The notes beneath the pieces were generated by a model that worked only from the letters and a program-made list of their open reading frames with translations, did no database searches and was not told the origin of the DNA. From contig JAOZSV010000001.1 in the NCBI GenBank assembly GCA_029939505.1, positions 1-64,000 on the forward strand: a stretch of 64,000 nt of DNA, given 5' to 3'. Position numbers and translations under genes: made by a program. Below, piece by piece: positions 39,701 to 48,291 of the stretch. This DNA comes from Thiotrichaceae bacterium (GTDB lineage Bacteria > Pseudomonadota > Gammaproteobacteria > Beggiatoales > Beggiatoaceae). Each line of letters begins with the position of its first letter. Position 1 is the first letter of the stretch.

Positions 39701-41950
39701 TGTTGTCGCTTTCGCTTTTTTAGCCGCTTGTAAATTCAATTGGGCGATTTCGTTTTTCTCCTCTTGGCGACTCACCAATTCAATACTGAGGTTGAAATGA
39801 TCAACTATCTCGAAAAGGCTTTCTTCCCCGTCTTTTGAATTTGATAACAAATAACGCGCAATTTGCTGATGAATGGCAGGTTTCTCAGTCTCAGCCATCA
39901 AAGAATAAGCCGCTTGTTGGATGCGATCATGTTGGAATTTAAAACGAGCTGTTGCCTCCTTTAACTTATAGTTCTCATCCAATGGTAATAATAAGCCTTC
40001 TTCCACCGCATTCAAAAGGGGTGTCAAAATTTCAACAGGATGTTGATAGATTGTGGATAATAAAGCTAAATCAAATTCGTTGCCGATACAAGCGGCGAGC
40101 TTTAAAACAGTTTGCGTGTCGGCGGGAAACTGCTTTATTTTGTTTGCCATCAATTCAATCACATTGTCTGTCAAGTCAAGGGCGGCGATTTTTTTAATAT
40201 CCCATTGCCATTTTTGTTCTTTGAACTCAAAAACCAATAATTCCTTTTTATACAAGGACTTCAAAAACTCGTGAGTAAAAAAGGCATTGCCCTGTGTCTT
40301 TTCATAGACTAAATTTGTCAAAGGAAGAGCCTGATCTGAATGACAAATTAACGCTTCTGCAATTAATGTATTCACATCAGCAAGCGACAAGTTTTGTAAT
40401 TGAACAGTATTGACGATGGCTTTTTTTTGCAATTTTTCCAGCAGCATCATCAAAGGGTGAGTGGCATCAACTTCATTATCTCGATAAGCGCCGATGATGA
40501 AAAAATAGTGATGATTTGATTCAGCCATTAAGGTGAAAAGCAAATTTAAAGACGCTAAATCTGCCCATTGTAAATCATCTATAAACAGTATCAACGGATA
40601 ATCTTTTTGGCATAACACACGAAAAAAGTTTTGAAAAACCAGATTAAAACGGTTTTGCGCTTCTGAGGGCGCAATTTGTGCAACTGGCTGTTGTTTGCCA
40701 ATAATCAATTCTAATTGAGGAATCACATCAATTAAGACTTGCCCATTATTTCCCACCGCATTTAGGATTTTTTCCTGCCATTGGTTTAATTGGCTAACTG
40801 ATTCCGTTAATAAATAATTGCAAAATGCGTTAAAGGCTTGAGTTATGGCGAAATAGGGCAGATTGCGTTGATATTGATCAAATTTACCTGCTGCAAAATA
40901 GCCTCGTTTTTCAGTCATGGGTTTATGAACTTCATGCACCAAAGCCGTTTTGCCCACGCCAGAATAGCCAGCGATGAGCATCATTTCAGCCGCGCCCTGG
41001 CTGACGCGCTCAAAGGATTGCAATAAGATATTCACCTCATTTTCACGCCCATAAAGTTTTTGAGGGATTTTAAATTGATCTGAAAAATCGTTTTGGGCAA
41101 GTTGAAAGGAAAAATCAACGCTGTTTTCAAAATGTTGTTGGTTTTCTAAGCATTTCTCCAAATCTGCCTTAACACCAAAAGCCGATTGATAACGATCCTC
41201 CGCATTTTTCGCCATTAATTTCATCACGAGTTCAGAGATAATCTGTGGCACTTGAGTATTGACTTTATTAACAGGAACAGGTGTTTTGGCAATATGAGCA
41301 TGTACCAACTCTATTGCGTCTGTGGATTTAAAGGGCAATTCCCCTGTCAACATTTCATAGAAAGTGACTCCTAATGAATACAAATCTGTGCGATAATCTA
41401 TACAACGATTAATACGCCCAGTTTGTTCAGGGGATAAATAAGCTAATGTGCCTTCTAACTGTTCTGGATTTTTGAGGATGGGATTTTCACGCGATAGACG
41501 GCTTGCAATTCCAAAATCAATGATTTTTAATTGCTGGGTTGTTGAATTAGCCACAATATTGCTAGGGTTAATATCTTTGTGAATGATATTCGCCGCGTGA
41601 ATATTGCCCAAACTGTCAGCAATTTTGATGGCAAAGGGCAAAAATTCTTTGACTAAGGGGCGTTGTTCCATTAATTGTTTTAAGGAGTCGCCACCAAAAT
41701 CTTCTAAAACAATGAAGAGCGTATTTTGATATTTTTCAATATCATACGCCTTGATTACCCCAGCCAAATCAAAATTGCGAATGATTTCATACTCTTGCCG
41801 ATAACGGGTTAATTCTGCTGGCGTGGGATAGTCTTCTTTGAGCATTTTAAGGATAATGGGTTGATTATCCTCATTTCTGCGCCCACGATAGACGACAGAG
41901 TTGGCACTTTCATAAATGGGTTTTATAATATTGTAGTTAGAAATATTCAT
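36722..41950 (-). CDS. Ser/Thr protein kinase - AAA (predicted ATPase) - GAF - histidine kinase multidomain sensor
   Basis: N-term kinase IIHKDINPSNIV, IIDFGIASRL; AAA_16 IAGYSGVGKTALVHEV, LILFIDDLQWAD; GAF; HisKA FAHEVNTPIGVAVGSASVL; HATPase GTGLGLYICYNLV. Confidence 0.93.
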   Translation of the reverse strand: MNISNYNIIKPIYESANSVVYRGRRNEDNQPIILKMLKEDYPTPAELTRYRQEYEIIRNFDLAGVIKAYDIEKYQNTLFIVLEDFGGDSLKQLMEQRPLVKEFLPFAIKIADSLGNIHAANIIHKDINPSNIVANSTTQQLKIIDFGIASRLSRENPILKNPEQLEGTLAYLSPEQTGRINRCIDYRTDLYSLGVTFYEMLTGELPFKSTDAIELVHAHIAKTPVPVNKVNTQVPQIISELVMKLMAKNAEDRYQSAFGVKADLEKCLENQQHFENSVDFSFQLAQNDFSDQFKIPQKLYGRENEVNILLQSFERVSQGAAEMMLIAGYSGVGKTALVHEVHKPMTEKRGYFAAGKFDQYQRNLPYFAITQAFNAFCNYLLTESVSQLNQWQEKILNAVGNNGQVLIDVIPQLELIIGKQQPVAQIAPSEAQNRFNLVFQNFFRVLCQKDYPLILFIDDLQWADLASLNLLFTLMAESNHHYFFIIGAYRDNEVDATHPLMMLLEKLQKKAIVNTVQLQNLSLADVNTLIAEALICHSDQALPLTNLVYEKTQGNAFFTHEFLKSLYKKELLVFEFKEQKWQWDIKKIAALDLTDNVIELMANKIKQFPADTQTVLKLAACIGNEFDLALLSTIYQHPVEILTPLLNAVEEGLLLPLDENYKLKEATARFKFQHDRIQQAAYSLMAETEKPAIHQQIARYLLSNSKDGEESLFEIVDHFNLSIELVSRQEEKNEIAQLNLQAAKKAKATTAYQAAVNYLNVGRKLLSEDSWETEYDLTLNLYVESVESFYLNINYEEAETFSDIVLQQAKTVRDKIKVYEFRIQFHSAQNQQQAALDIGLQVIEMLDISLLKMPPENRELSAFIHLPAMTATDKLAAQRILMHLFAPTFIVNPKRLPQVVFTMMELSINYGNSYLSAFGYAFYGTILCGIQKNIEKGNQFGLLALQLLERYPDAKIKVRVVTMFNVHIRHWKEHAKEIIAPLHENIQFALEIGDIEFACYNAMHYCANYFLIGQPLEDVIKVQMPYIGFIRNLKQEFQLIYASIWTQLALNLSGESTERQLVGDVFDETKILPVLQKDNNTLLLAMVYLAKTILSYLLKDKEQALANATLAADCKPHIATELPFGQGSFYYSLALLANYPTAETAEQAAEYLEKVAANQEQLQFWASHAPSNYQHKYDLVEAERARISGEKWRAAELYEKAIAGAKKQEYLQEEALAYELAAEFYLGEGMEKIAQTYMRDAHYAYQQWGAIVKVKDLEERYPQWLVIPEEFIPISHTIAQSTVLTSSHRQSTSTLLDLDSVIKAAQTLSGEIVLNKLLKRMMHILIENAGAERGLLLKKEEGNGEWIIEAEGAFNVDEVTLLHSLSIEGTLPTAIVNYVARTHQFVVLANAMQEGIYTEDRYIQQHQLKSVLCHPIIHQGELVSILYLENNVTQGAFTQARLKTLEILSSQAAISIENALLYQTQEQKVRERTAQLNNKVEELTQTRNELVQSEKMASLGRLVAGFAHEVNTPIGVAVGSASVLQRKSNFVNKLLDNEEVDEEELVSALEKIDEAAKLTLSNLKRAADLISRFKRTAVDQTSEEIRRFDVKSIIEDVINTLHNKFKQTAISIQLDCLEHLNIYSVPGTLEQIMTNLIMNSLIHGFEEGKKNGRIIIAIRLEDERLLINYSDTGKGISPDALEKVFEPFFTTHRAHGGTGLGLYICYNLVTSQLHGTMTCESRPNKGVTFKIEFPVALSLPEQ

Positions 41951-42209
41951 TGATTTTTATTTTAGTACAACGGGTATGAGTACAGCGGATATATGAGTAC
42001 AGCGGATTTTAGAAAAAAACGGATTAAATATAATAAATTCATAGCATTAAGCGTTTTTTAAATTCGTTTATTTCGTAAATTCGTTGTACTCCGATCCGTT
42101 GTACTCTAGTTGTACTCTTTATACTTGATCATCAAGTTATAAGAAGTTAAAAAAATCCGTTTATTTCATAAATCCGTTGTACTATCATTATATTATAAGG
42201 AGATAAAAA

Positions 42210-42530
42210 ATGGAAGACACCCTAAAGCGTTTGCTTAGAGCAGAAACTGATGCAGAGCAATTAGTGACTAAAGCGCAGACGGAACGTGAAGACATTATTC
42301 AACAAGCCTTACAAGAGGTGCGTCAAGCGGAGGAGCAATTTAAAGCGAAAATCCCTGAATTACATGCCCGCTTTTTAGAAAAGGCTAAAGTACGTGCTAC
42401 CCAAACAATCGCCGAATTAAATAAGCGTTACGATGAGCGAAAAGAGCGTTTACATCATCTCGCTGAGGAAAATCACCAAAGGGCGTTAGAGGCCGCTGTC
42501 CATTTACTCATGTCTTCAGGTAAACCATGA
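42210..42530 (+). CDS. V/A-type ATPase peripheral-stalk (G/H-like) subunit
   Basis: Short coiled-coil MEDTLKRLLRAETDAEQLVTKAQTEREDIIQQAL...; overlaps the subunit C gene by 4 bp. Confidence 0.6.
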   Translation: MEDTLKRLLRAETDAEQLVTKAQTEREDIIQQALQEVRQAEEQFKAKIPELHARFLEKAKVRATQTIAELNKRYDERKERLHHLAEENHQRALEAAVHLLMSSGKP

Positions 42531-43513
42531 TGATGAATTATGCTTATCTTAATGCCCGTGTATCAATACTCGCAGGGCGTTTGCTTTCAGAAAAACGCTT
42601 CACTGAATTATCAAATCAACCGCTGGATGCTTTAGCAGCAAAGGGCGGTAGTGAATGGGAAGATTTAGGGCTTGGTGATAGTAGCGTTGATCAGACTTTA
42701 ATAGAACAAGCCTGGTTAATCCGACTATTAACAGATTTTAAAACGTTAGTACGCCCATTATCGGGGGCAGAACGAGAATTGCTCATGTATTGGTTTCATA
42801 AACACGATATTGCCAATCTCAAAACCATTGTGCGCGGCAAAATTGCAGGGCTAGATGCAGAGGCGATTTCTACCCAATTATTAGAATTAGGAACACTGAC
42901 TGCTTTGCCAATTAAACAATTACTACGCACAGAAGAAGTCGGTGAACTACTACGACATTTGGAAAACAGCCCTTATGGTAATATTGCACATCAAGCGCGG
43001 CGCGTATTTGAAAAGGAACATCAACTTTATTCATTAGACGCTGCAATTGATCGGCATTACCTATTAGGATTTGTACAAAGAGTTCGCGTCCTTGACAATA
43101 AGCAACGCCAAAGTTTATCGCCGCTTATTAGTATTTTCATGGATCGCTTTAATTTATTATGGTTACTACGCTATCGGTTTGCCTATCACTTATCGGCAGC
43201 AGAAACCTATTACTTATTAGTTCCCGCAACTTACAGGCTTAATCGCAGTCGTTTGCAGAGCTTGGTGGAATTAAATTCTTTAGAAGAAGTGCTTGACAAC
43301 TTGCAGGAACCCTTCTATAGTTTATTATCAGAAGCAGAAAATACTTTTATCGTTGATCAGCGGCTTATAAAAGAAATGCGACGAATTGCTGAACTGACTT
43401 TGAAATTGCGAAGTTTTACTTTAGCAAAAGTGTTTGCTTATGTCTTATTGCGGGAAATGGAAATGCAGCGAGTGATGGCGATTATTAAAGGCAAACGGTT
43501 AAATTTAATGTAA
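42527..43513 (+). CDS. V/A-type ATPase subunit C (AC39-like)
   Basis: YLNARVSILAGRLLSEKRF...ERELLMYWFHKHDIANLKTIVRGK...; ATGA overlap with upstream gene. Confidence 0.75.
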   Translation: MMMNYAYLNARVSILAGRLLSEKRFTELSNQPLDALAAKGGSEWEDLGLGDSSVDQTLIEQAWLIRLLTDFKTLVRPLSGAERELLMYWFHKHDIANLKTIVRGKIAGLDAEAISTQLLELGTLTALPIKQLLRTEEVGELLRHLENSPYGNIAHQARRVFEKEHQLYSLDAAIDRHYLLGFVQRVRVLDNKQRQSLSPLISIFMDRFNLLWLLRYRFAYHLSAAETYYLLVPATYRLNRSRLQSLVELNSLEEVLDNLQEPFYSLLSEAENTFIVDQRLIKEMRRIAELTLKLRSFTLAKVFAYVLLREMEMQRVMAIIKGKRLNLM

Positions 43514-43547
43514 CTTGATGATCACGTTTTTTCTAAAGCCAAAACCT

Positions 43548-43630
43548 AACGACAAGGATTGTATCAGCGAAAGGATTTCAAGCAAGTACAACCACGATCT
43601 AACCCCTTATTACATACAATCCTTGTAGTT
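43548..43630. repeat. MITE-like element, TIR AACGACAAGGATTGTAT/ATACAATCCTTGTAGTT
   Basis: Same ends as 29541-29657, different interior length. Confidence 0.8.
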
Positions 43631-43678
43631 ATTGTCTTTGGTAAAAAACTTGAACATCAAGTAAATTGAAGATGATTT

Positions 43679-43811
43679 GTAACTACTCCGCCTTGAAATC
43701 AATTTCAAGGCTAATAGCTCAAGCAGGCTCAGCTAAACTACTCAGTCTTCTTTTAGTCTGCTTTAGCAGACTTTAGCTTTCAGCCTTGCAATTTCAAGGC
43801 GGAGTAGTTAC
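43679..43811. repeat. Inverted-repeat element with long TIR GTAACTACTCCGCCTTGAAAT/ATTTCAAGGCGGAGTAGTTAC
   Basis: Perfect terminal inverted repeat; partially related copies upstream of both trypsin-SIR2 genes (about 6372 and 14470). Confidence 0.85.
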
Positions 43812-43876
43812 ACCCGTCCAGCAAAGGAAACATTTTGGACAGGGTTGCAAAACCCCATCCAGCACAACGAATTATT

Positions 43877-46255
43877 CTAATAAACATTAAAGAATATAAA
43901 AATGACCGTGATGAGGACTATAGCCGGATAGCTAATCCTGCCAATGCGATTAATCAGTTTCATGCGTTTATCGTCCTTTTCATGAATGTGCATGATAACC
44001 ACTAATGCCAGCGAATACACGGCTAAGAAATAAATTAAGTAAAACACATATTCCAGCATGGTAAAATAGGGCAATGTAGGCAATTCTGAAGATAATCGGA
44101 TATGCAAGATAGAAGTGGGTAAGATTAGATTAGCCCCCAACGCAACTTTAGTGTTAAAGGTATTAATATAAAATATGCCATATCCCATTAGAATTAACAA
44201 AATGGTGGGAAAGAGATTTTTCCAAAAAAAACTCACAACATACCGTTTAATTTCAATCACCACATTTAAGCGCGAATATTTTAGCTTATGTTGTGAATGA
44301 AAAAATTTGGTCATACCAAACGTAGAATCCGTTTCTTTAATATTTTCAAAAAACGAAAGGTTATTAATCTGCCAGCCATGAATATAAAAGACATTGTTTC
44401 TTTTGAGTTTTTCTATGTGGGTACCGATTCGCATTCCTTGACTATCTACGGCAAAAATCAAGCTATCGCGGGTTTTGTTTTTGTGCCGCAATTGGAGAGG
44501 TAACACTTGATTATCCAACGGATAATGATGAAAATCAAAGTTACCTTTGAAAAGTGCTTTGACGCGATAAATTTCGGTGATGGTGCGTTCGTCAAACTTG
44601 ACCGAAAAATTTTCCTCAATATCCGGTTTTTCCAGTGTGCCATCCGTCGGATTCACTATATTGACAAACTCAATGAGTTGCCCCCCAAAACGACCTGAAG
44701 GATTATCTACCTTATCGTTATCGGGTTTGAAACGAAACCAAATATAAAAATCAAGCATATAAATGGCTTCCTTGGTATCAAGTTGACTGATATCATTGAA
44801 TTCAAAACCGACATAAACAACCTCGGCTTTCCGCCGGAATTGACCATTGATTTTGAGCAAACGTTCCTCAAAAACGTCAGCTAGCGTTTCTTTTAGTATC
44901 TTTGGGGTCATTTTGGGCACGGTCCAAGTTCGGGGCCAGTATTGATACCAAGCTACTGTTGGTTTGCCGTTTTCAAAAACGCCTATGGGTATTTGTTTAT
45001 CAGTATCTCCATTTTTATCAAAAAATATTGGGCCAGTTACACCATCCACGGCGTAATTGTGGTCGGAAAAACGCCATAAATTTTCTTTTAGCCGTTCTCG
45101 TTTTTCGCTTAAATTCCCCTTTGGCGTTTGTGCTAATAGTGCCTGAAGAACAACTCGCGCGGCATCATAATAAATAACAGCGGTTGTTGAAGGATCATTA
45201 TTATAGGTTTTAATGAATGCCCGTTTGAAATGGCTAGCCGTTGTCGAAGGCGTATTCTCATTACCGTATTGTTCAATAAAAGCTTGTTTGAAATCAACGG
45301 CACGTTTACCGGCTAAATCAGAGAGAAATGGTGTTGTCAGATAAACACCATCCGTATAATAGCCCGGTTGATATGTTTCTTTTATTTCTCCTTTTATTTT
45401 GTCGGCAAATGTTTTGCTGGAAAGCGCATCTGCGCCAATGATTGGAATATCAACAACCCGCTTGTGTTTCAGATGGATGAGCGTTTGTGCCGCTTCGTTT
45501 GAATGGGTCGCCAAAAATAGAATAGAATTTTCCGCTTTGTCTTTCAAAACTTGAGTCATTTTTGCGCGGCTTTGGTTGAAACTGTTTGGATTGTTTGAGG
45601 TAAAACCCCATTGTTCTTGAATCTTTAAACCAATCGTTCTGGCACTAAAAACAAAAGCGTCTTTGAGGCTTGAACCGTAAGCATCCTCGTCAAATAAAAT
45701 ATAGGCTTTGTCATAACCAAGAACGTTATGTACATAATTAGCCACCAACGCTCCTTGGCTAGTGTTATTGAAAATAACGCGGAAATACCAGTCGTTTCCC
45801 ACGGTCAATTTATCAGCAGTAGCTGAACCGGTCACTGCCGGTATGCCATGTTGTTTGTAAACGTCAGCCGCTGCTAAAGAAGCATCGCTGGCATAATGGC
45901 CAATCACCGCAACGGCTTTCCCGTTGACAATTTCCGCCGCTTTTTCTTTTGCCAGATTTGGATCGTTGTTATCATCAAATTTGAGCAATTCTATCCGCTG
46001 GCCATGAATGTGACTCTCACGGTTGATTTTTTTTAGTGCCAATTGAACCCCTTGGACCATCGCTTCACCATTAGGAGTACTCATTGGTCCTACCACAGCA
46101 ACATAAAGCGTTTCTTTGGGAAATAAATAGGTTTTCCACAGAAAAATACCTGATGAACTGACTAATAAAATAATTGCAGCAAGTATCAGGTAAAACTGTT
46201 TTTTACCCCGTTTTTGAGGCGATGAAATAGCTGTTTTTTCAGGTTGTTCAGACAT
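43877..46255 (-). CDS. Periplasmic binding protein (LivK/Peripla_BP_6 type) fused to a pentameric ligand-gated ion channel
   Basis: N-term TM then YVAVVGPMSTPNGEAMVQGVQLALKKIN...AVIGHYASDASLAAADVYKQHGIPAVTGSAT; C-term FDFHHYPLDNQVLPLQL (Pro/Cys-loop) and four TM helices with KVALGANLILPTSILHIRLSSELPTLPYFTMLEYVFYLIYFLAVYSLALVV and RIGRISYPAIVLITVIFIFF, GLIC-like. Confidence 0.88.
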   Translation of the reverse strand: MSEQPEKTAISSPQKRGKKQFYLILAAIILLVSSSGIFLWKTYLFPKETLYVAVVGPMSTPNGEAMVQGVQLALKKINRESHIHGQRIELLKFDDNNDPNLAKEKAAEIVNGKAVAVIGHYASDASLAAADVYKQHGIPAVTGSATADKLTVGNDWYFRVIFNNTSQGALVANYVHNVLGYDKAYILFDEDAYGSSLKDAFVFSARTIGLKIQEQWGFTSNNPNSFNQSRAKMTQVLKDKAENSILFLATHSNEAAQTLIHLKHKRVVDIPIIGADALSSKTFADKIKGEIKETYQPGYYTDGVYLTTPFLSDLAGKRAVDFKQAFIEQYGNENTPSTTASHFKRAFIKTYNNDPSTTAVIYYDAARVVLQALLAQTPKGNLSEKRERLKENLWRFSDHNYAVDGVTGPIFFDKNGDTDKQIPIGVFENGKPTVAWYQYWPRTWTVPKMTPKILKETLADVFEERLLKINGQFRRKAEVVYVGFEFNDISQLDTKEAIYMLDFYIWFRFKPDNDKVDNPSGRFGGQLIEFVNIVNPTDGTLEKPDIEENFSVKFDERTITEIYRVKALFKGNFDFHHYPLDNQVLPLQLRHKNKTRDSLIFAVDSQGMRIGTHIEKLKRNNVFYIHGWQINNLSFFENIKETDSTFGMTKFFHSQHKLKYSRLNVVIEIKRYVVSFFWKNLFPTILLILMGYGIFYINTFNTKVALGANLILPTSILHIRLSSELPTLPYFTMLEYVFYLIYFLAVYSLALVVIMHIHEKDDKRMKLINRIGRISYPAIVLITVIFIFFNVY

Positions 46256-46375
46256 GATAGTTTTTTTCCTTTAGTTTATCCAGAAAAATCCCAAAGCTTC
46301 AGCTTTGGACTCCCAAAAAAAACGGTTTTATTGGAGTCCACGGTTTTATTGGAGTCCAAAACTTTAGCTTTGGGT

Positions 46376-48049
46376 TTAATTTTCTAGGTACCAATGACGA
46401 ATATGTTGTCCACCAAAGGCCATGCTATACCAGCCTTTGACCCAAGGTTTGACTAAAAGGCGCGTTGTCGCAAAATAAACTGGGACAATTGCCGTTTCTT
46501 CTTCAGTAAGAATTTGTTCCGCTCGGTGGTAAAATTGTTTGCGTTCTTCGGGATTAGCACCTTGTTGGGCTTTTTCTACCGCTTCAGCAAATTCAGGATT
46601 ATCCCAAATCCAGTGAAAGAAACCTTTATTGGGATGGAATACGTCGTAGAGCCAGTTATTGGCATCGGGATAGTCTGCCGTCCAAGCCATCCTGAAAATA
46701 TGGGTGGTATCTTGTTCAATCGCTTTTAGGTAGTCACCTGGCCAATCTTGATTCACGATTTCTATCTCAATTCCCAAATGATGTTTCAGCATTTCTTGGG
46801 TGGCTAGGGCAATATTCTGAAAATCTTCCGAAGTACTATATAGGAGACGCACTTTAGGAAAATTTTTACCTTCTGGATAACCCGCTTCTGCTAACCAAGC
46901 CCGCGCTTGTTTAGGATTAAATGGAATTCCCATGAATTCCTCTTTTGGATCAATGGCACCAAAAATCGGGGGACGAGTAAAAGTAGTCGCAGGTGAATTA
47001 ACCCCCCAAATAATAAAATCATTCAAGGCTTGTTTATCAATAGCCGCTGCAATAGCTTTGCGAACGAATGGATTATCCATCGGGGGATTTTTAGTGTTAA
47101 AGCTGAAAAACTCAGTCATAAAATTTGCACTCGTCTGGACTTCCTTACGCAAAATGATGTCAGAAAGAATGCGGGGAATTTCCATCTGGGGCAAAGGCAG
47201 ATATTGTCCGCCTAACATATCAAGGTCACCTTTTTCATACATAGCAAGGGCCAATACGCTGTCAGGAATTATCTGATATTCCACTTTTGGAAGTTTGACT
47301 TTATCCGCATCATAGTAATACGGATTTTTGGTCAATATGAGTTTATCACCTTTGTTCCATTCGGTTAATTGATAAGAACCGCTAGTTTGAATATGTTCAG
47401 GTTCGGTCCACTTGTCACCATATTGTTCAATCACCTTACGCGGCAAAGGGCGATAAGTCCACAGACTGGCTAAAGCCGGAAAATAACCAATTGGATATTC
47501 AAGCGTAAATTCTACTCTATAGTCATCTAGCGCACGAACCCCAAGGGGAGGTAAGGTTTCAGGTTGTTTCTCTTTCTTTTTACTATGAGGTTCGGCATTT
47601 TTAAGAGCCAGAAGCGTAGCGAATGAAGGTGCGCCAGTCTCATATTTCAGATTACGTTGAATGGCCCATACCACATCATGAGCGGTAACCGGTTCTCCAT
47701 GAGACCATTTCGCATCCTGCCTGAGATGGAAAGTATAAATAGTGCCTTCTTGGTTCACTTCCCAATGGGTTGCCAATTCTGGGACAACTTCATAAGTTTT
47801 GGGATCAAAATCGGTTAAGCCTAAAAACAACTGCTCAACAATTTCAATACTATGATTTTCAATAGTTAACCCCGGATCAATCGTTGCAACCGGGTCTTGA
47901 AATGGTATCCGTAAATAGCCGGCGTGTGATTTCTGCGCCACTGGCGAATCAGTGTCAGCCTCTTGTAATTCACAACCGCTTAGTAGCAAAAATATCCAAA
48001 CCAAACTGATGAAAATAAGAGAGTTGAATCGTAGCATGTTTTTATTCAT
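46376..48049 (-). CDS. Extracellular solute-binding lipoprotein, family 5 (OppA/DppA-like)
   Basis: Lipobox LLSGC; GYLRIPFQDPVATIDPGLTIENHSIEIVEQLFLGLTDFDPKTYEVVPELATHWEVNQEGTIYTFHLRQDAKWSHGEPVTAHDVVWAIQR; start refined from 48100 to 48049. Confidence 0.9.
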   Translation of the reverse strand: MNKNMLRFNSLIFISLVWIFLLLSGCELQEADTDSPVAQKSHAGYLRIPFQDPVATIDPGLTIENHSIEIVEQLFLGLTDFDPKTYEVVPELATHWEVNQEGTIYTFHLRQDAKWSHGEPVTAHDVVWAIQRNLKYETGAPSFATLLALKNAEPHSKKKEKQPETLPPLGVRALDDYRVEFTLEYPIGYFPALASLWTYRPLPRKVIEQYGDKWTEPEHIQTSGSYQLTEWNKGDKLILTKNPYYYDADKVKLPKVEYQIIPDSVLALAMYEKGDLDMLGGQYLPLPQMEIPRILSDIILRKEVQTSANFMTEFFSFNTKNPPMDNPFVRKAIAAAIDKQALNDFIIWGVNSPATTFTRPPIFGAIDPKEEFMGIPFNPKQARAWLAEAGYPEGKNFPKVRLLYSTSEDFQNIALATQEMLKHHLGIEIEIVNQDWPGDYLKAIEQDTTHIFRMAWTADYPDANNWLYDVFHPNKGFFHWIWDNPEFAEAVEKAQQGANPEERKQFYHRAEQILTEEETAIVPVYFATTRLLVKPWVKGWYSMAFGGQHIRHWYLEN

Positions 48050-48180
48050 ATAAATTTCTCTGAAGTTCCAACAAAGATTATAGACGTTCAGATAATTCAC
48101 AGGGCGAACAGTTCGCCCCTATATGACAATCGTATATGTCATAAATTGTATGGGCATATATAAGTGTCTGCCCTTGTGTT

Positions 48181-48219
48181 CGAGGCTTACAGTTTGTTGA
48201 AGAAAACTGTAAGCCTCGA
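48181..48219. repeat. Hairpin CGAGGCTTACAG...CTGTAAGCCTCG
   Basis: Member of the covarying CGAGG hairpin family. Confidence 0.85.
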
Positions 48220-48291
48220 TCATTATTGACCTGAAAATCTATAACTGACTATTTCTTGAAGAAATAGTATTTGTTGATCAAATGTCAGCAA

